NCBI RefSeq assembly: GCF_020404765.1
Contig: NZ_JAIVEM010000097.1
Location: 176,747-240,746 of the forward strand
Reading direction: 5' to 3'
DNA: 64,000 bases
Source: Paenibacillus sp. BJ-4
GTDB taxonomy: Bacteria > Bacillota > Bacilli > Paenibacillales > Paenibacillaceae
This document shows, piece by piece, positions 1 through 8,192 of this stretch. Position 1 is the first letter of the stretch. Every line of letters starts with the position of its first letter. The notes under the pieces were generated by a model. It was not told the DNA's origin and made no database searches. It saw only the letters and a program-made list of their open reading frames with translations. The translations under genes were made by a program, and so were the position numbers.

Positions 1-43
1 GGCGGTAAGATTTTGTAATACGATAAAAGAAAGGGTGAAACGT

Positions 44-1159
44 GTGCTCAAGGTGCAACAGGTAAGCAAGTGGTATGAGGGCAACCGGGGCGTACATAAG
101 CTGGATTTTGAAATGCAGCGCGGTGAAATTGTCGGTTTTTTGGGGCCGAATGGTGCGGGTAAAACAACAACAATGCGCATGATTACAGGGTATCTCCAGC
201 CGAATGAGGGAGTAATTACGATTGACGGCATCCCGATTCAGGATAAGGGCAGACAGGCTCGTTCCAAAATCGGTTATTTGCCGGAGACTCCACCTTTGTA
301 TGGAGATATGTCCGTCCAATCCTATTTAAAATTTGTAGCTAGTATTCGGGACGTACCTGCGCGAGAGCAGAAGCTGCGTATTTCTGAAATGATTTCCCGG
401 CTGGGGCTGAACGGGCGTGAAAAACAACTGGTACGCAGTTTATCCAAAGGGTATAAACAACGTTTGGGACTGGCGGGGGCGATGATCCATAACCCGGACT
501 TGCTGGTGCTGGATGAACCGACCTCAGGCTTGGATCCTAATCAGATTTTGGAGATTCGTCAGCTTATTCAGGAGATTGGTGAAAATCATACGGTACTGCT
601 CAGCACGCATATTTTGCCTGAGGTGGACGCTTTATGCAATCGGGTCCTTATCATCCATGAGGGTGAATTGGTGCTGGATGGGCGACCTGATACACTCGGC
701 GGTTCGATGGAAGATGGATTTAAGGTAAAGGTGGAAGTCAAAGGAAAACGTGAGCAGGTGCTGGATGTCCTGCAGGCTTGGGGAAAAGTGGAGGTCGAGC
801 CTTTAGCATCTGCCCTGTCTCATGCGGATATGAAGCGGACTGCAAGAGAGCAGGATTTGACTGGAGTGTTGCTAACAGGAGCTTCCAGTGAGGATTTTCG
901 CGAAGAGCTGTTTTATGTGTTGTCTGATGCGAGGCTTCCGATTTTGGAGATGAAAAAAGAGAGTCTTAGTCTGGAAAATATCTTCCAGCAGTTGACGACC
1001 CGCGAGACGGGGGCAGGTCAGGTCGGCGATCAAGCAGTTTATGCTGTATCCTTCACGGAGAATACAGCATCCACAGGCGTTAAAGTAGGTCATGAAGAGT
1101 CCGCATCCAGCGGTAACATGGTCGTAGAAGACAAGGATACAGGAGGTAATCAGTCATGA
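44..1159 (+). CDS. ABC transporter ATP-binding protein, GldA-like
   Basis: ATPase subunit of an ABC-2 type exporter. Walker A (GPNGAGKTTT) lies near residues 34-43, the signature (SKGYKQRLGLAGA) near 133 and Walker B (LLVLDEPTSGLDP) near 155; a C-terminal extension of about 130 residues follows the nucleotide-binding domain, as in GldA-type and DUF4162-type ATPases. A GTG at 35 is also in frame, but the AAAGGG at 30-35 is correctly spaced only for the GTG at 44. The stop overlaps the ATG of the permease gene by 4 bases, so the two are translationally coupled. The next three genes (GldF-like permease, GldG-like protein, DUF4340 protein) form the usual four-gene set. The substrate is unknown; nothing here implies gliding motility. 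Confidence 0.9.
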   Translation: MLKVQQVSKWYEGNRGVHKLDFEMQRGEIVGFLGPNGAGKTTTMRMITGYLQPNEGVITIDGIPIQDKGRQARSKIGYLPETPPLYGDMSVQSYLKFVASIRDVPAREQKLRISEMISRLGLNGREKQLVRSLSKGYKQRLGLAGAMIHNPDLLVLDEPTSGLDPNQILEIRQLIQEIGENHTVLLSTHILPEVDALCNRVLIIHEGELVLDGRPDTLGGSMEDGFKVKVEVKGKREQVLDVLQAWGKVEVEPLASALSHADMKRTAREQDLTGVLLTGASSEDFREELFYVLSDARLPILEMKKESLSLENIFQQLTTRETGAGQVGDQAVYAVSFTENTASTGVKVGHEESASSGNMVVEDKDTGGNQS

Positions 1160-1878
1160 GGCGTTTGTTCGCGGTCTGTCAAAAAGAGCTACAGGCCTAT
1201 TTGTGGACACCCACGACGTATTTTGCGCTGGCAGTGTACATGCTGCTGACGGGGTTACTCTTTTATACGAATTTTGTCCTGTATCAGCCCAGTATTCTGG
1301 ACTATCGGTTAGTGCTTGGTGATACGCTGTCCATGCTGGTATTTGTCGTTCCACTACTCACGATGCGGTTGGTCGCGGAGGAATTCAGGCAGGGTACAGA
1401 TGAACTGCTGCTAACCTCACCTGTAAGTGTGACAGAAATGATTATCGGTAAATTTTTGGCGTCGCTGGGCATGTTGTTGATTTTAGTGCTGTGCAGTCTG
1501 GCGTATCCGGTGGTGATGTCCTTTTATGGATCGCTGGATTGGACGGTGGTGCTTACATCCGTGATCGGTCTGTTTTTGCTTGGCGCATCCATGATGGCGA
1601 TCGGCTTGTTTGCTTCGACGCTTTCACAGCATCAGATGATGTCGGCGGTTGTTAGCTTTATTATTTTACTCGTATTTTGGATGCTGGATTCGTTTGGTGG
1701 ACAAACGGGCGCATCTGCGGCGGTACAGCAATGGCTGGAGCCTTTTTCACTAACCGCACGGTTTGACAGTTTCACCAAAGGATTGCTGAACGGAGCCGAT
1801 GTGATGTATTACGTGACAGTGGCGGCACTCTTTTTGCTGTTTAGCATCCAAGTAGTCGAACGGAAACGGTGGAGGTGA
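1156..1878 (+). CDS. ABC-2 type permease, GldF-like
   Basis: Integral membrane subunit of 240 residues with about six hydrophobic segments, starting with FALAVYMLLTGLLFYTNFVL near residue 24. It carries the RLVAEEFRQGTDELLLTSPV segment near residue 73 that is typical of ABC-2 permeases of the GldF/NosY type. The ATG sits inside the stop of the ATPase gene (ATGA overlap). It should pair with that ATPase to form the pore. Substrate unknown. Confidence 0.88.
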   Translation: MRRLFAVCQKELQAYLWTPTTYFALAVYMLLTGLLFYTNFVLYQPSILDYRLVLGDTLSMLVFVVPLLTMRLVAEEFRQGTDELLLTSPVSVTEMIIGKFLASLGMLLILVLCSLAYPVVMSFYGSLDWTVVLTSVIGLFLLGASMMAIGLFASTLSQHQMMSAVVSFIILLVFWMLDSFGGQTGASAAVQQWLEPFSLTARFDSFTKGLLNGADVMYYVTVAALFLLFSIQVVERKRWR

Positions 1879-1883
1879 TCAGG

Positions 1884-3275
1884 ATGAAAAAATGGCTGGG
1901 TCATACAAACAGTGTGGTATTATCGGTTGCGGCTATAGGAATTTTTATTTTGCTGACGTTATTTCTGCGTTCGCTGGGAGGCTTTCAACTGGATTTGACG
2001 TCAGGCAAGCAGTATACGCTGTCTGACCAGACGTTAACGGCTATTCAGGGAGTGAAGGAAGACGTACGATTCATTGCTTTTACCGTATCCACTTCACAAA
2101 ATCAGAAGCTGAACCGCGATGTTACGGATATGCTGAGCGAATACGCCAAGCGTAACAGCAAGCTCAAGGTCGAGCAATACGATCTGAATCAGGAACCGGT
2201 GCTGGCCAAGCAATATGGTGTTACCGCAGCATCTATTGTGTTGGTGCAGGGTGAAAAGAAACGGGTTATAGATATTGGGAGTCTGTTTACGCAAGCGCAG
2301 GGGAGTGGTGAAGGAGCATATCAGTTTACCGGTGAAGAAAAGCTGACCAGCGGATTGCTGGGGCTATCATCGACCCGTCAGGGGAAAGTGGTTTTTCTAA
2401 CCGGACATGAGGAAATCCCTTTGTCTCAAATGACTGAATTAAGCAGCTCTCTGGCACAGGATAATGTGAAAACAGAAGAAGTACAGCTCAATCGGGCCGG
2501 CAGTGTGCCTAAAGATGCATCCGTGTTGGCGATTGTCGGGCCACAGCGGGATATCAGCACAACGGAGCTGAAGAGTATTCGTACGTACCTTGACGGCGGT
2601 GGAAAGCTTTTTATGGCGTTGGGCTTTCATCCGAACATGCAATCCGACTGGAAGAACCTTGACGGCCTGGCGGCTGATTATGGAGTGAAGGATACGCATG
2701 CGATTGTGGTGGATCAGGAGCAGACGAATACGCTGGGACCTTTATGGACAGTTCCTACCTTCGGCAGTCATGCGATCACCGATAAGCTGGCAGCCTCCAA
2801 TCTGTACCCGGTTCTTTCGCTGTCTATTGCTTTACAGGCGGAGGAGCAAAAGATTTGGAAGACGACGTCTCTGCTAAAATCTTCTGCTGCCAGCTATGGT
2901 GAAACGAATATCCAGGGGCTGCTGAACAACGAAACACAGAAGGATGGCAAGGACCCGCAGGGGCCGCTTGATCTAGGGTACGCAGTAGATGGGAAAGACG
3001 GCAAGCCCGAAGCGGTGATTCTCGGAACGTCTGCGCTTCTAAGCGACACCGAGATCAGCACGGGAGGAAATCGGGATTTTGTATTGAACAGTCTGAATTA
3101 TGTGCAGGAACACTCTGATGGACTCACCATTCGGCCTCGTCAGGAGCAGGATTACAAGGTAGCTTATTTGACTCCCGCGCAAGCGAAAACGATATTGACC
3201 CTATCCGTCATCGGATTGCCGTTGCTGTTCGCGGTAATCGGAATCTTATTATGGTGGAGGCGAAGAAGAGCATGA
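1884..3275 (+). CDS. GldG-like ABC system extracytoplasmic protein
   Basis: 463-residue protein anchored at both ends: an N-terminal hydrophobic segment (SVVLSVAAIGIFILLTLFL) and a C-terminal one (ILTLSVIGLPLLFAVIGILL) followed by WWRRRRA. Between them is a large outside domain with the early motif FQLDLTSGKQYTLSDQT that is characteristic of the GldG/ABC_transp_aux family. The ATG at 1884 has GGAGGTGA at 1871-1878; the GTG at 1869 has no site of its own. The operon position after a GldA/GldF pair supports the call. Its role in transport is not established. Confidence 0.85.
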   Translation: MKKWLGHTNSVVLSVAAIGIFILLTLFLRSLGGFQLDLTSGKQYTLSDQTLTAIQGVKEDVRFIAFTVSTSQNQKLNRDVTDMLSEYAKRNSKLKVEQYDLNQEPVLAKQYGVTAASIVLVQGEKKRVIDIGSLFTQAQGSGEGAYQFTGEEKLTSGLLGLSSTRQGKVVFLTGHEEIPLSQMTELSSSLAQDNVKTEEVQLNRAGSVPKDASVLAIVGPQRDISTTELKSIRTYLDGGGKLFMALGFHPNMQSDWKNLDGLAADYGVKDTHAIVVDQEQTNTLGPLWTVPTFGSHAITDKLAASNLYPVLSLSIALQAEEQKIWKTTSLLKSSAASYGETNIQGLLNNETQKDGKDPQGPLDLGYAVDGKDGKPEAVILGTSALLSDTEISTGGNRDFVLNSLNYVQEHSDGLTIRPRQEQDYKVAYLTPAQAKTILTLSVIGLPLLFAVIGILLWWRRRRA

Positions 3276-4210
3276 GAAAATGGATACCCACAGTGCTGCT
3301 GTTAGTTGTATTGGGAGCGGGTATAATCTATGCCAAGAGCCAAAACTTTTTTCGTGAACAAGCACCGGCGGCCCGCCAGCTGGTTCAGCTTACTAGGGAA
3401 GATATTTCGTCTTTCGCTATCACAGGAAAGGACGGCACCACGGTGGAGCTTACACAGCGTGATGGCAAATGGAGCATGAGCAAGCCACAGTCTTACCCGT
3501 TAAACGGATATACAATAGACAATTGGTTAGCGGCAATCCAAGATGTGAAGCTGGGTGAAACGGTAGAATCTTCCCCCAAGGATGTAGCCAAATACGGAAT
3601 CAGCGCTACCCATGACCGGATTGAGATCAAGACCAAGAAGGGCGATGTGCATACCTTTGCGTTTGGTGAAACGTTACCTTCGGGAGATGCTGCTTATGTT
3701 TTATCAGATCAAAAAGAGGTAGCCTCCGTACCTATAGATACACTTTCGGGGTTGCTGCTGGGTACTGCTGATTTTACTGATACAACACCGTTCGACTGGG
3801 ATGATGCCAAGCTAAGCGGACTAGAGTGGGAAGGCGAAAAGGCCTCATGGATGCTCAAGTCCTCTGGCAGCAGCCAAGCCGGAGATAGTGCATCCACTTC
3901 CTGGACGCTGAACGGAAAGTCAATAGCCGGTGATACGGCGACCTCCTTGTCGCAGCAAATCAAAAATCTGGCCAGCAATCTGCCCCTGCGCAAAGCCTCT
4001 GAGCTGAGCAAGCCTGTTCATCGCTTTACGCTGAGTGTATCGCTGGATCAGGATAAATCCCAGCTGGTTTATCAGGGCTGGACGCTTAACGATGATCCGG
4101 ATACGGTGTGGGTCGTACCTCCACAAAGTAACTGGGCCTATGGTCTGTCAGTATCTGAGGTGAACCGTATCGAACAAAATGGACACGACCACGCTCAGAC
4201 TAAAAAATAA
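3272..4210 (+). CDS. DUF4340 domain-containing membrane-anchored protein
   Basis: 312-residue protein with one N-terminal transmembrane segment (WIPTVLLLVVLGAGIIYA) and a long outside domain containing the DUF4340-type pattern of W/F-centred repeats, for example DISSFAITGKDGTTVELTQR and GKWSMSKPQSYPLN. The start at 3272 makes an ATGA overlap with the preceding stop, with GGAGG at 3255-3259; an in-frame ATG at 3251 would overlap the preceding gene more deeply. DUF4340 proteins regularly close GldA-F-G operons. Molecular function unknown. Confidence 0.82.
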   Translation: MRKWIPTVLLLVVLGAGIIYAKSQNFFREQAPAARQLVQLTREDISSFAITGKDGTTVELTQRDGKWSMSKPQSYPLNGYTIDNWLAAIQDVKLGETVESSPKDVAKYGISATHDRIEIKTKKGDVHTFAFGETLPSGDAAYVLSDQKEVASVPIDTLSGLLLGTADFTDTTPFDWDDAKLSGLEWEGEKASWMLKSSGSSQAGDSASTSWTLNGKSIAGDTATSLSQQIKNLASNLPLRKASELSKPVHRFTLSVSLDQDKSQLVYQGWTLNDDPDTVWVVPPQSNWAYGLSVSEVNRIEQNGHDHAQTKK

Positions 4211-4239
4211 ATAATAGATGATTTAATTTATATGTATGC

Positions 4240-4283
4240 AAAGAGGCTCCAACGGCGAATAATCGTCTGCCGGAGCTTCTTTG
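4240..4283. terminator. Bidirectional terminator
   Basis: AAAGAGGCTCC (4240-4250) pairs with GGAGCTTCTTT (4272-4282), with an inner GGC/GCC pair. It lies between the convergent DUF4340 and YvrJ-like genes and can serve both. Confidence 0.75.
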
Positions 4284-4289
4284 TGTTCG

Positions 4290-4493
4290 TTATTCATCAG
4301 GTTTACTGCTTTTGGAAGAAGGGCTGTTGTTATCGTTTAATTCCTTAATGACCTGAATCAGCTCATGAAGCGAGAGATCCAGCTTATCCAATTTTTCTTC
4401 CATCGTGTGCAGGATGTGCCGCAACAAAATAAAACAAAGCCCAGCTGGAAATCCGACGTTGGTTACCAAAGACAAAGCATCATCCATCTGCAA
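4290..4493 (-). CDS. Small YvrJ/holin-like membrane protein
   Basis: 67 residues: a short polar N-terminus, one hydrophobic helix (VTNVGFPAGLCFILLRHIL), then an amphipathic stretch (HTMEEKLDKLDLSLHELIQVI) and a charged tail. The NVGFP followed by a hydrophobic run and a KLDxL coil resembles the YvrJ family; BhlA/UviB-type small holins have the same architecture and cannot be excluded. The start is TTG at 4493, seven bases after GGAGG; ATG at 4487 is the alternative. It diverges from a SigO/RsoA-like sigma pair; in Bacillus subtilis yvrJ also lies beside sigO-rsoA. A LexA-like box lies in the shared promoter region. Confidence 0.6.
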   Translation of the reverse strand: MQMDDALSLVTNVGFPAGLCFILLRHILHTMEEKLDKLDLSLHELIQVIKELNDNNSPSSKSSKPDE

Positions 4494-4579
4494 TGTATTC
4501 CCTCCTTTTTAGCCGTATATAAATGAAGGTAAATTAAAAGAACCATATACAACTGCTTGGAAAAATAGTATAATAAATA

Positions 4580-4593
4580 AGAACAAATGTTCC
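4580..4593. promoter_or_regulatory. LexA (DinR)-like operator
   Basis: AGAACAAATGTTCC contains the palindrome GAACAAATGTTC and matches the Firmicute LexA consensus CGAACRNRYGTTYC at 13 of 14 positions, missing only the first C. A TATAAT (4569-4574) lies just to its left and another (4628-4633) to its right, so binding could control the sigma pair, the divergent YvrJ-like gene, or both. This is sequence match only. Confidence 0.55.
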
Positions 4594-4679
4594 CTTTTTG
4601 GTTGTTAAATAGGTTCCCAAATTACCCTATAATATGAGGATTTCGAAAGGCCAAATTCAAAGAGAAAGGGTGATTTACA

Positions 4680-5042
4680 ATCAGTACATCTCAGCTAACT
4701 TTGGTGGAACAATACCGAAAGAAGTTATACCGCATTGCATGGAGAATTCAATACCGTGCGCGGGTACAAACCAATCATGAATTTGTAATGGAGAAGAACG
4801 AAGCCGTCGGTACTCCATCTTTTACAGACTCTGTAAACTCTAAAATGTATACCCTACAGCTCATCAACTCTCTACCGTCTGAGATCGGCAAAACCATCAT
4901 CTTTGATCTTTACATACTAGACAAAACCGAAGCACAGATTGCAGGAGAGTTAAAGCTATCCCAACAGGCGGTGAATAAATGGAAAAAGAAAATGCTCAAG
5001 GAATTATTTCGGATGCTGAGTTCATCCAACTGCTCAAATTAG
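4680..5042 (+). CDS. Sigma-70 region 4 subunit of a split sigma factor (SigO-like)
   Basis: A short sigma-like protein (120 residues from the ATC at 4680, 113 from the TTG at 4701). The C-terminal half has a region 4 helix-turn-helix: LINSLPSEIGKTIIFDLYIL, then KTEAQIAGELKLSQQAVNKW. Region 2 is missing and is supplied by the next gene, which overlaps it by 64 bases. The pair matches the SigO (region 4) and RsoA (region 2) two-subunit sigma of B. subtilis. The strong site AAAGGGTGA (4665-4673) is followed at 6 bases by ATC; the first standard start is TTG at 4701, 27 bases away. ATC initiation, as known for infC, is therefore likely but unproven. Confidence 0.7.
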   Translation: MSTSQLTLVEQYRKKLYRIAWRIQYRARVQTNHEFVMEKNEAVGTPSFTDSVNSKMYTLQLINSLPSEIGKTIIFDLYILDKTEAQIAGELKLSQQAVNKWKKKMLKELFRMLSSSNCSN

Positions 5043-5197
5043 CACGAAGTGGTGATCAGGAGGCTATGTGCAGAATACTTCATTTATTTGAGGAAGACAT
5101 TCGGAAAACCAGCCGGTATATCCGCATGTCCCGTGAGGATGCCGTTCAAAGTATTGTGACTGATTTTATCGAAGAATTACGGCAAGAATTCAAATAG
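4979..5197 (+). CDS. Sigma region 2-like partner protein (RsoA-like)
   Basis: 72-residue protein that begins inside the sigma region 4 gene in another frame, with GGCGGTG about seven bases upstream of the ATG. The pattern FIQLLKLARSGDQEAMCRIL followed by an acidic helix and FIEELRQEF is the beginning of a sigma region 2-like or HTH_16 domain, of the size of RsoA (79 residues in B. subtilis). It is proposed to bind core RNA polymerase together with its neighbour. HTH_16-type proteins of conjugative elements are an alternative. Confidence 0.65.
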   Translation: MEKENAQGIISDAEFIQLLKLARSGDQEAMCRILHLFEEDIRKTSRYIRMSREDAVQSIVTDFIEELRQEFK

Positions 5198-5284
5198 AAA
5201 AGGTGGACAATGGATATCATAAGCTTGCAAATTCTGACGATTAGACTCATCAGCCTGTCCCTAAAGATAAGTGAGGTTAACATG

Positions 5285-5331
5285 ATCAAAAGCCTGAAAT
5301 CGCTCATAGGAAGCGTCCTCAGGCTTTTGAT
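5285..5331. terminator. Bidirectional terminator
   Basis: ATCAAAAGCCTGA (5285-5297) is perfectly complementary to TCAGGCTTTTGAT (5319-5331). It separates the sigma pair from the convergent lipase gene. Confidence 0.8.
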
Positions 5332-5343
5332 ATTTAAAATAAA

Positions 5344-6924
5344 TTAGTCAACATACTTGTTACCGTCAGTGTCAATATAAATGGATTGAACAGCCGTGCG
5401 GCGGTAAGGATAGCCGGCCTCCGTGGTGCCACTAATTTCATAGGTTACGGAATAAATGCCGGGCTTGTCCGCTTTGGAAAGCTCGATTTGTCCGGTAGGA
5501 TTAACGGTTTTTTGCTGTAACGTCAAACCCTTGGACGCTGAAGTGATCCCTTGCTGCGGGTCACCGTAGTATTGAACCTGGTAGGTGACTTCTGTAACGC
5601 TGTCCATAGAATCCTGTGGTTTCAGATTCAGCTTCGGACCCACTGCGTTGAGTTTGTATTTTAGTTCAGGCACCTGAACGGCTTGATAGCGAGCAATCAG
5701 GAGATATGCTCCTTGATCAGGAGTCGTGACGTTCAGTTTATAGGTGCCCGGTTTTGGATTTTGAATGACAGCGTTATGATGCCAGGCACCAGCAAAAATT
5801 TCGTCATCATAACCTGCTTTCAGATTAACAGTCTCGCTGGTACCGTCAGGCTTAGTCAGCTCAAGCTGACTTACACGCTTATCGCTGATCCAATCCAGAT
5901 CAATGGATTGAACACCATTTTCAACAGTGAGGATTTCGGAGGCTTTTCCATTATAGTCTCCGCCGCGGATAAAGTATGAATTGTCGATCTCGCTGTAGGT
6001 GGATTGTAGAGCAGAAGCAGGCAGGGAAGATGCTGCTGAAAGTGCCTCAGCTTCCTGATTCAAAGCTGGAGTGTTCGCTTGGAGGTAGGGCTGGATCAGG
6101 GAAAAAACGTAGGAGCCGGTACGAACTTTGGCATGATCCCATGGTCCGACTTTGACTATACGTCCACCGGGAAGCTTTGCATTGTCGACTGTGACCACTC
6201 CATCATTCTTGCCAAAGGTTGCGAGGTAAAGTCCGCCGAGTATGTAGGATGCGGTGCCGTCTGACCAGTTATCACCAGCAAACGTGAAGAACGGAATGGT
6301 AGTCGCGCTGCTGAGTGCATCGGTCTTGGATCGGAAATACTTCATATAAGATGTCTGTAAAGTAGAGGTACCGGGATTCTGTGAGCCGACGATATCTGCC
6401 AGCCATCCGGCCCAGCTGCTGTAGGCGAGATCTGCAAGTTGCGAGCCATGATGGGGACTGCTGAGGGTGATGACACGTTGTACATAAGGAGCGGCTCCGT
6501 TATATACGAGAGCGGTTTGAGTATCTACTCCACCTTTGCTGTGGGCGATGACGATGAGTTTTTTTCCAAAATGATTACTAATGACCTTGATTTTGTCGGC
6601 TAGAAGTTTACCATTGTCCCACATATCCTGTGATGTGCCGTTTGCGTCGTAAAGATTAATGGTGGCTGTTTGGTATCCGGCGTCACGAGCGCGCTGAAGC
6701 ATATCGTTGTTATTTTTGGTCCAGACTTCAGCGCTACTGTTCAAACCATGTACAAACAATAGTGCGGGCTTGGCAGGATCAACGCGATTAGGTGGCGGGC
6801 CTTCTGCCCAGCTTCCGGCGGGATCTTTCGGGGGTTGGGGTGTAGTGGAGCCTGCAAATGCGCCGACAGGAACAAGAGTGACAGATAATAAAAAAATAAA
6901 CATCAAAACAGTGATTTTTTTCAA
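5344..6924 (-). CDS. Secreted alpha/beta hydrolase, lipase-like
   Basis: 526-residue exported enzyme. A signal peptide (KKITVLMFIFLLSVTLVPVG, cleavage after AFA) precedes an alpha/beta-hydrolase domain with the oxyanion segment LLFVHGLNSSAEVW near residue 56 and the nucleophile elbow AHSKGGVD (Ser near residue 129); LSSPHHGSQLADLA is typical of lipases of the PGAP1/LipA type. The catalytic Asp and His are probably in the FTFAGDNWSDG and GPWDHAKV areas. The C-terminal 200 residues look like beta-sandwich modules. The start is TTG at 6924, nine bases after AAAGGAGG. It is probably an extracellular lipase or esterase. Confidence 0.82.
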   Translation of the reverse strand: MKKITVLMFIFLLSVTLVPVGAFAGSTTPQPPKDPAGSWAEGPPPNRVDPAKPALLFVHGLNSSAEVWTKNNNDMLQRARDAGYQTATINLYDANGTSQDMWDNGKLLADKIKVISNHFGKKLIVIAHSKGGVDTQTALVYNGAAPYVQRVITLSSPHHGSQLADLAYSSWAGWLADIVGSQNPGTSTLQTSYMKYFRSKTDALSSATTIPFFTFAGDNWSDGTASYILGGLYLATFGKNDGVVTVDNAKLPGGRIVKVGPWDHAKVRTGSYVFSLIQPYLQANTPALNQEAEALSAASSLPASALQSTYSEIDNSYFIRGGDYNGKASEILTVENGVQSIDLDWISDKRVSQLELTKPDGTSETVNLKAGYDDEIFAGAWHHNAVIQNPKPGTYKLNVTTPDQGAYLLIARYQAVQVPELKYKLNAVGPKLNLKPQDSMDSVTEVTYQVQYYGDPQQGITSASKGLTLQQKTVNPTGQIELSKADKPGIYSVTYEISGTTEAGYPYRRTAVQSIYIDTDGNKYVD

Positions 6925-7120
6925 ACTTGAAATCCTCCTTTTGTAAAATAAAGTATTTTTCCCAACCTATTATATATTCCATCATGTGGTGAATCATCAA
7001 TTGTATTTCATATTTACATTAAAATTTTATTTTTTCAGTCATTTTTTAGTCAGGATATCCCTACGATTCATGGCGCATGCTATTCTCGTCACACATTTTA
7101 TATGTATGGAGGATGAGTTC

Positions 7121-8116
7121 ATGCCAGGAACTAAGAAGGTCATCAGTTTGACGATTTCTGCTGCTTTACTTGCCAGCATGGCTACTTTGACAGGATGTGG
7201 GACTGCGAATCATAACGTCCGCACGAACGCTACCCGCTATAACGCGCAAAGCACACATCATATGGATGGTGTGAACCGTTATGGTATGGACGGCGTGAAT
7301 CGTATTGACGGTGTAAACCGTTATGGGGTGAAATCCAACGGTATGGACGGGGCGCCATTGAATGACAATACCAACAGAGCAGGACACCCAGTTCGTAATT
7401 TGCAAGTCGATCGCAATCTGTCCAAACGCATATCTGAGCTGCCGGATGTAAAATCTGCGACAGTGCTGGTTGGTGAACGTAATGCATATGTAGCGGTTTC
7501 CATGAAGGATCAAGCCAACGGAACAGGTGTAGGTGCTCCAGGCGTCAACGGTACAGATGTTGGTGCTCCAGGCGCTAACGGTACTGAACGTTACAGAAAC
7601 GCACCGAGCGTGAATGGTGTTAACGGCACGAGAGGCAACTATACGACGGGGACTACAACGCCCGGTATGACAGGCAATGGCGTTACCGGAAACGGAACAC
7701 CTGCGCGTCGTGATGACGGGTTGTTCGGTACGATGGGAACTGGTTCGTACGGCATGCTGCGTGGTATGACAGACAACAACAATCGTACAGATACGACAAT
7801 TGAAGGAGCAAGAACTGCATATGAACCAAGTGCGATGACCGATGCAGTCAAGAGTCGTATAGCCAACAAGGTTAAGCAATTTGCACCTTCGATTGAACAG
7901 GTGTATGTATCTGCTAACCCAGACTTTATCAAGCACACTACCGATTTTACGCGCAGTGTGCAAAATGGTCATCCAATTCGAGGCTTGAGTAATGAAATGG
8001 TGGATGTCATTGAACGCGTGTTCCCAACCCCTGCGGCTGGTACGAACCGTCCAATGCTAAATACACCACCAACACGTCCACAAAATCATACACCTGCACC
8101 TATGAATCATCGCTAA
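7121..8116 (+). CDS. YhcN/YlaJ-family sporulation lipoprotein
   Basis: 331-residue lipoprotein: signal KKVISLTISAALLASMA and lipobox LTGCG. Low-complexity repeats follow (MDGVNRYG-type units at residues 45-70), then a YhcN/YlaJ core split in two: LSKRISELPDVKSATVLVGE and MTDAVKSRIANKVKQFAPSI followed by VYVSANPDF. A long Gly/Asn/Thr insert (repeats of GAPGVNGT type) separates the halves. The ATG at 7121 has TGGAGGATGA upstream; the open frame from 6986 adds an unlikely 45 residues. Homologues are spore-membrane or germination lipoproteins. A SigF/SigG-type promoter was not identified. Confidence 0.78.
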   Translation: MPGTKKVISLTISAALLASMATLTGCGTANHNVRTNATRYNAQSTHHMDGVNRYGMDGVNRIDGVNRYGVKSNGMDGAPLNDNTNRAGHPVRNLQVDRNLSKRISELPDVKSATVLVGERNAYVAVSMKDQANGTGVGAPGVNGTDVGAPGANGTERYRNAPSVNGVNGTRGNYTTGTTTPGMTGNGVTGNGTPARRDDGLFGTMGTGSYGMLRGMTDNNNRTDTTIEGARTAYEPSAMTDAVKSRIANKVKQFAPSIEQVYVSANPDFIKHTTDFTRSVQNGHPIRGLSNEMVDVIERVFPTPAAGTNRPMLNTPPTRPQNHTPAPMNHR

Positions 8117-8142
8117 TTCACCACATATGTGTGTAATGCCCA

Positions 8143-8190
8143 AAAAAAGAGCTATCCATTTCGGCGAATGTGCCGACGGATAGCTTTTTG
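8143..8190. terminator. Bidirectional terminator
   Basis: AGCTATCC (8150-8157) pairs with GGATAGCT (8178-8185), with an inner TCGGC/GCCGA stem, A-rich on the left and TTTTT on the right. It lies between the convergent lipoprotein and nagA genes. Confidence 0.8.
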
Positions 8191-8192
8191 GT

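Noticed and set aside
7166..7972. 268-codon open frame antisense to the sporulation lipoprotein
   Set aside because: It is Cys-, His- and Arg-rich, as expected of the reverse complement of a repeat-rich Gly/Asn coding region, and lacks a ribosome binding site.
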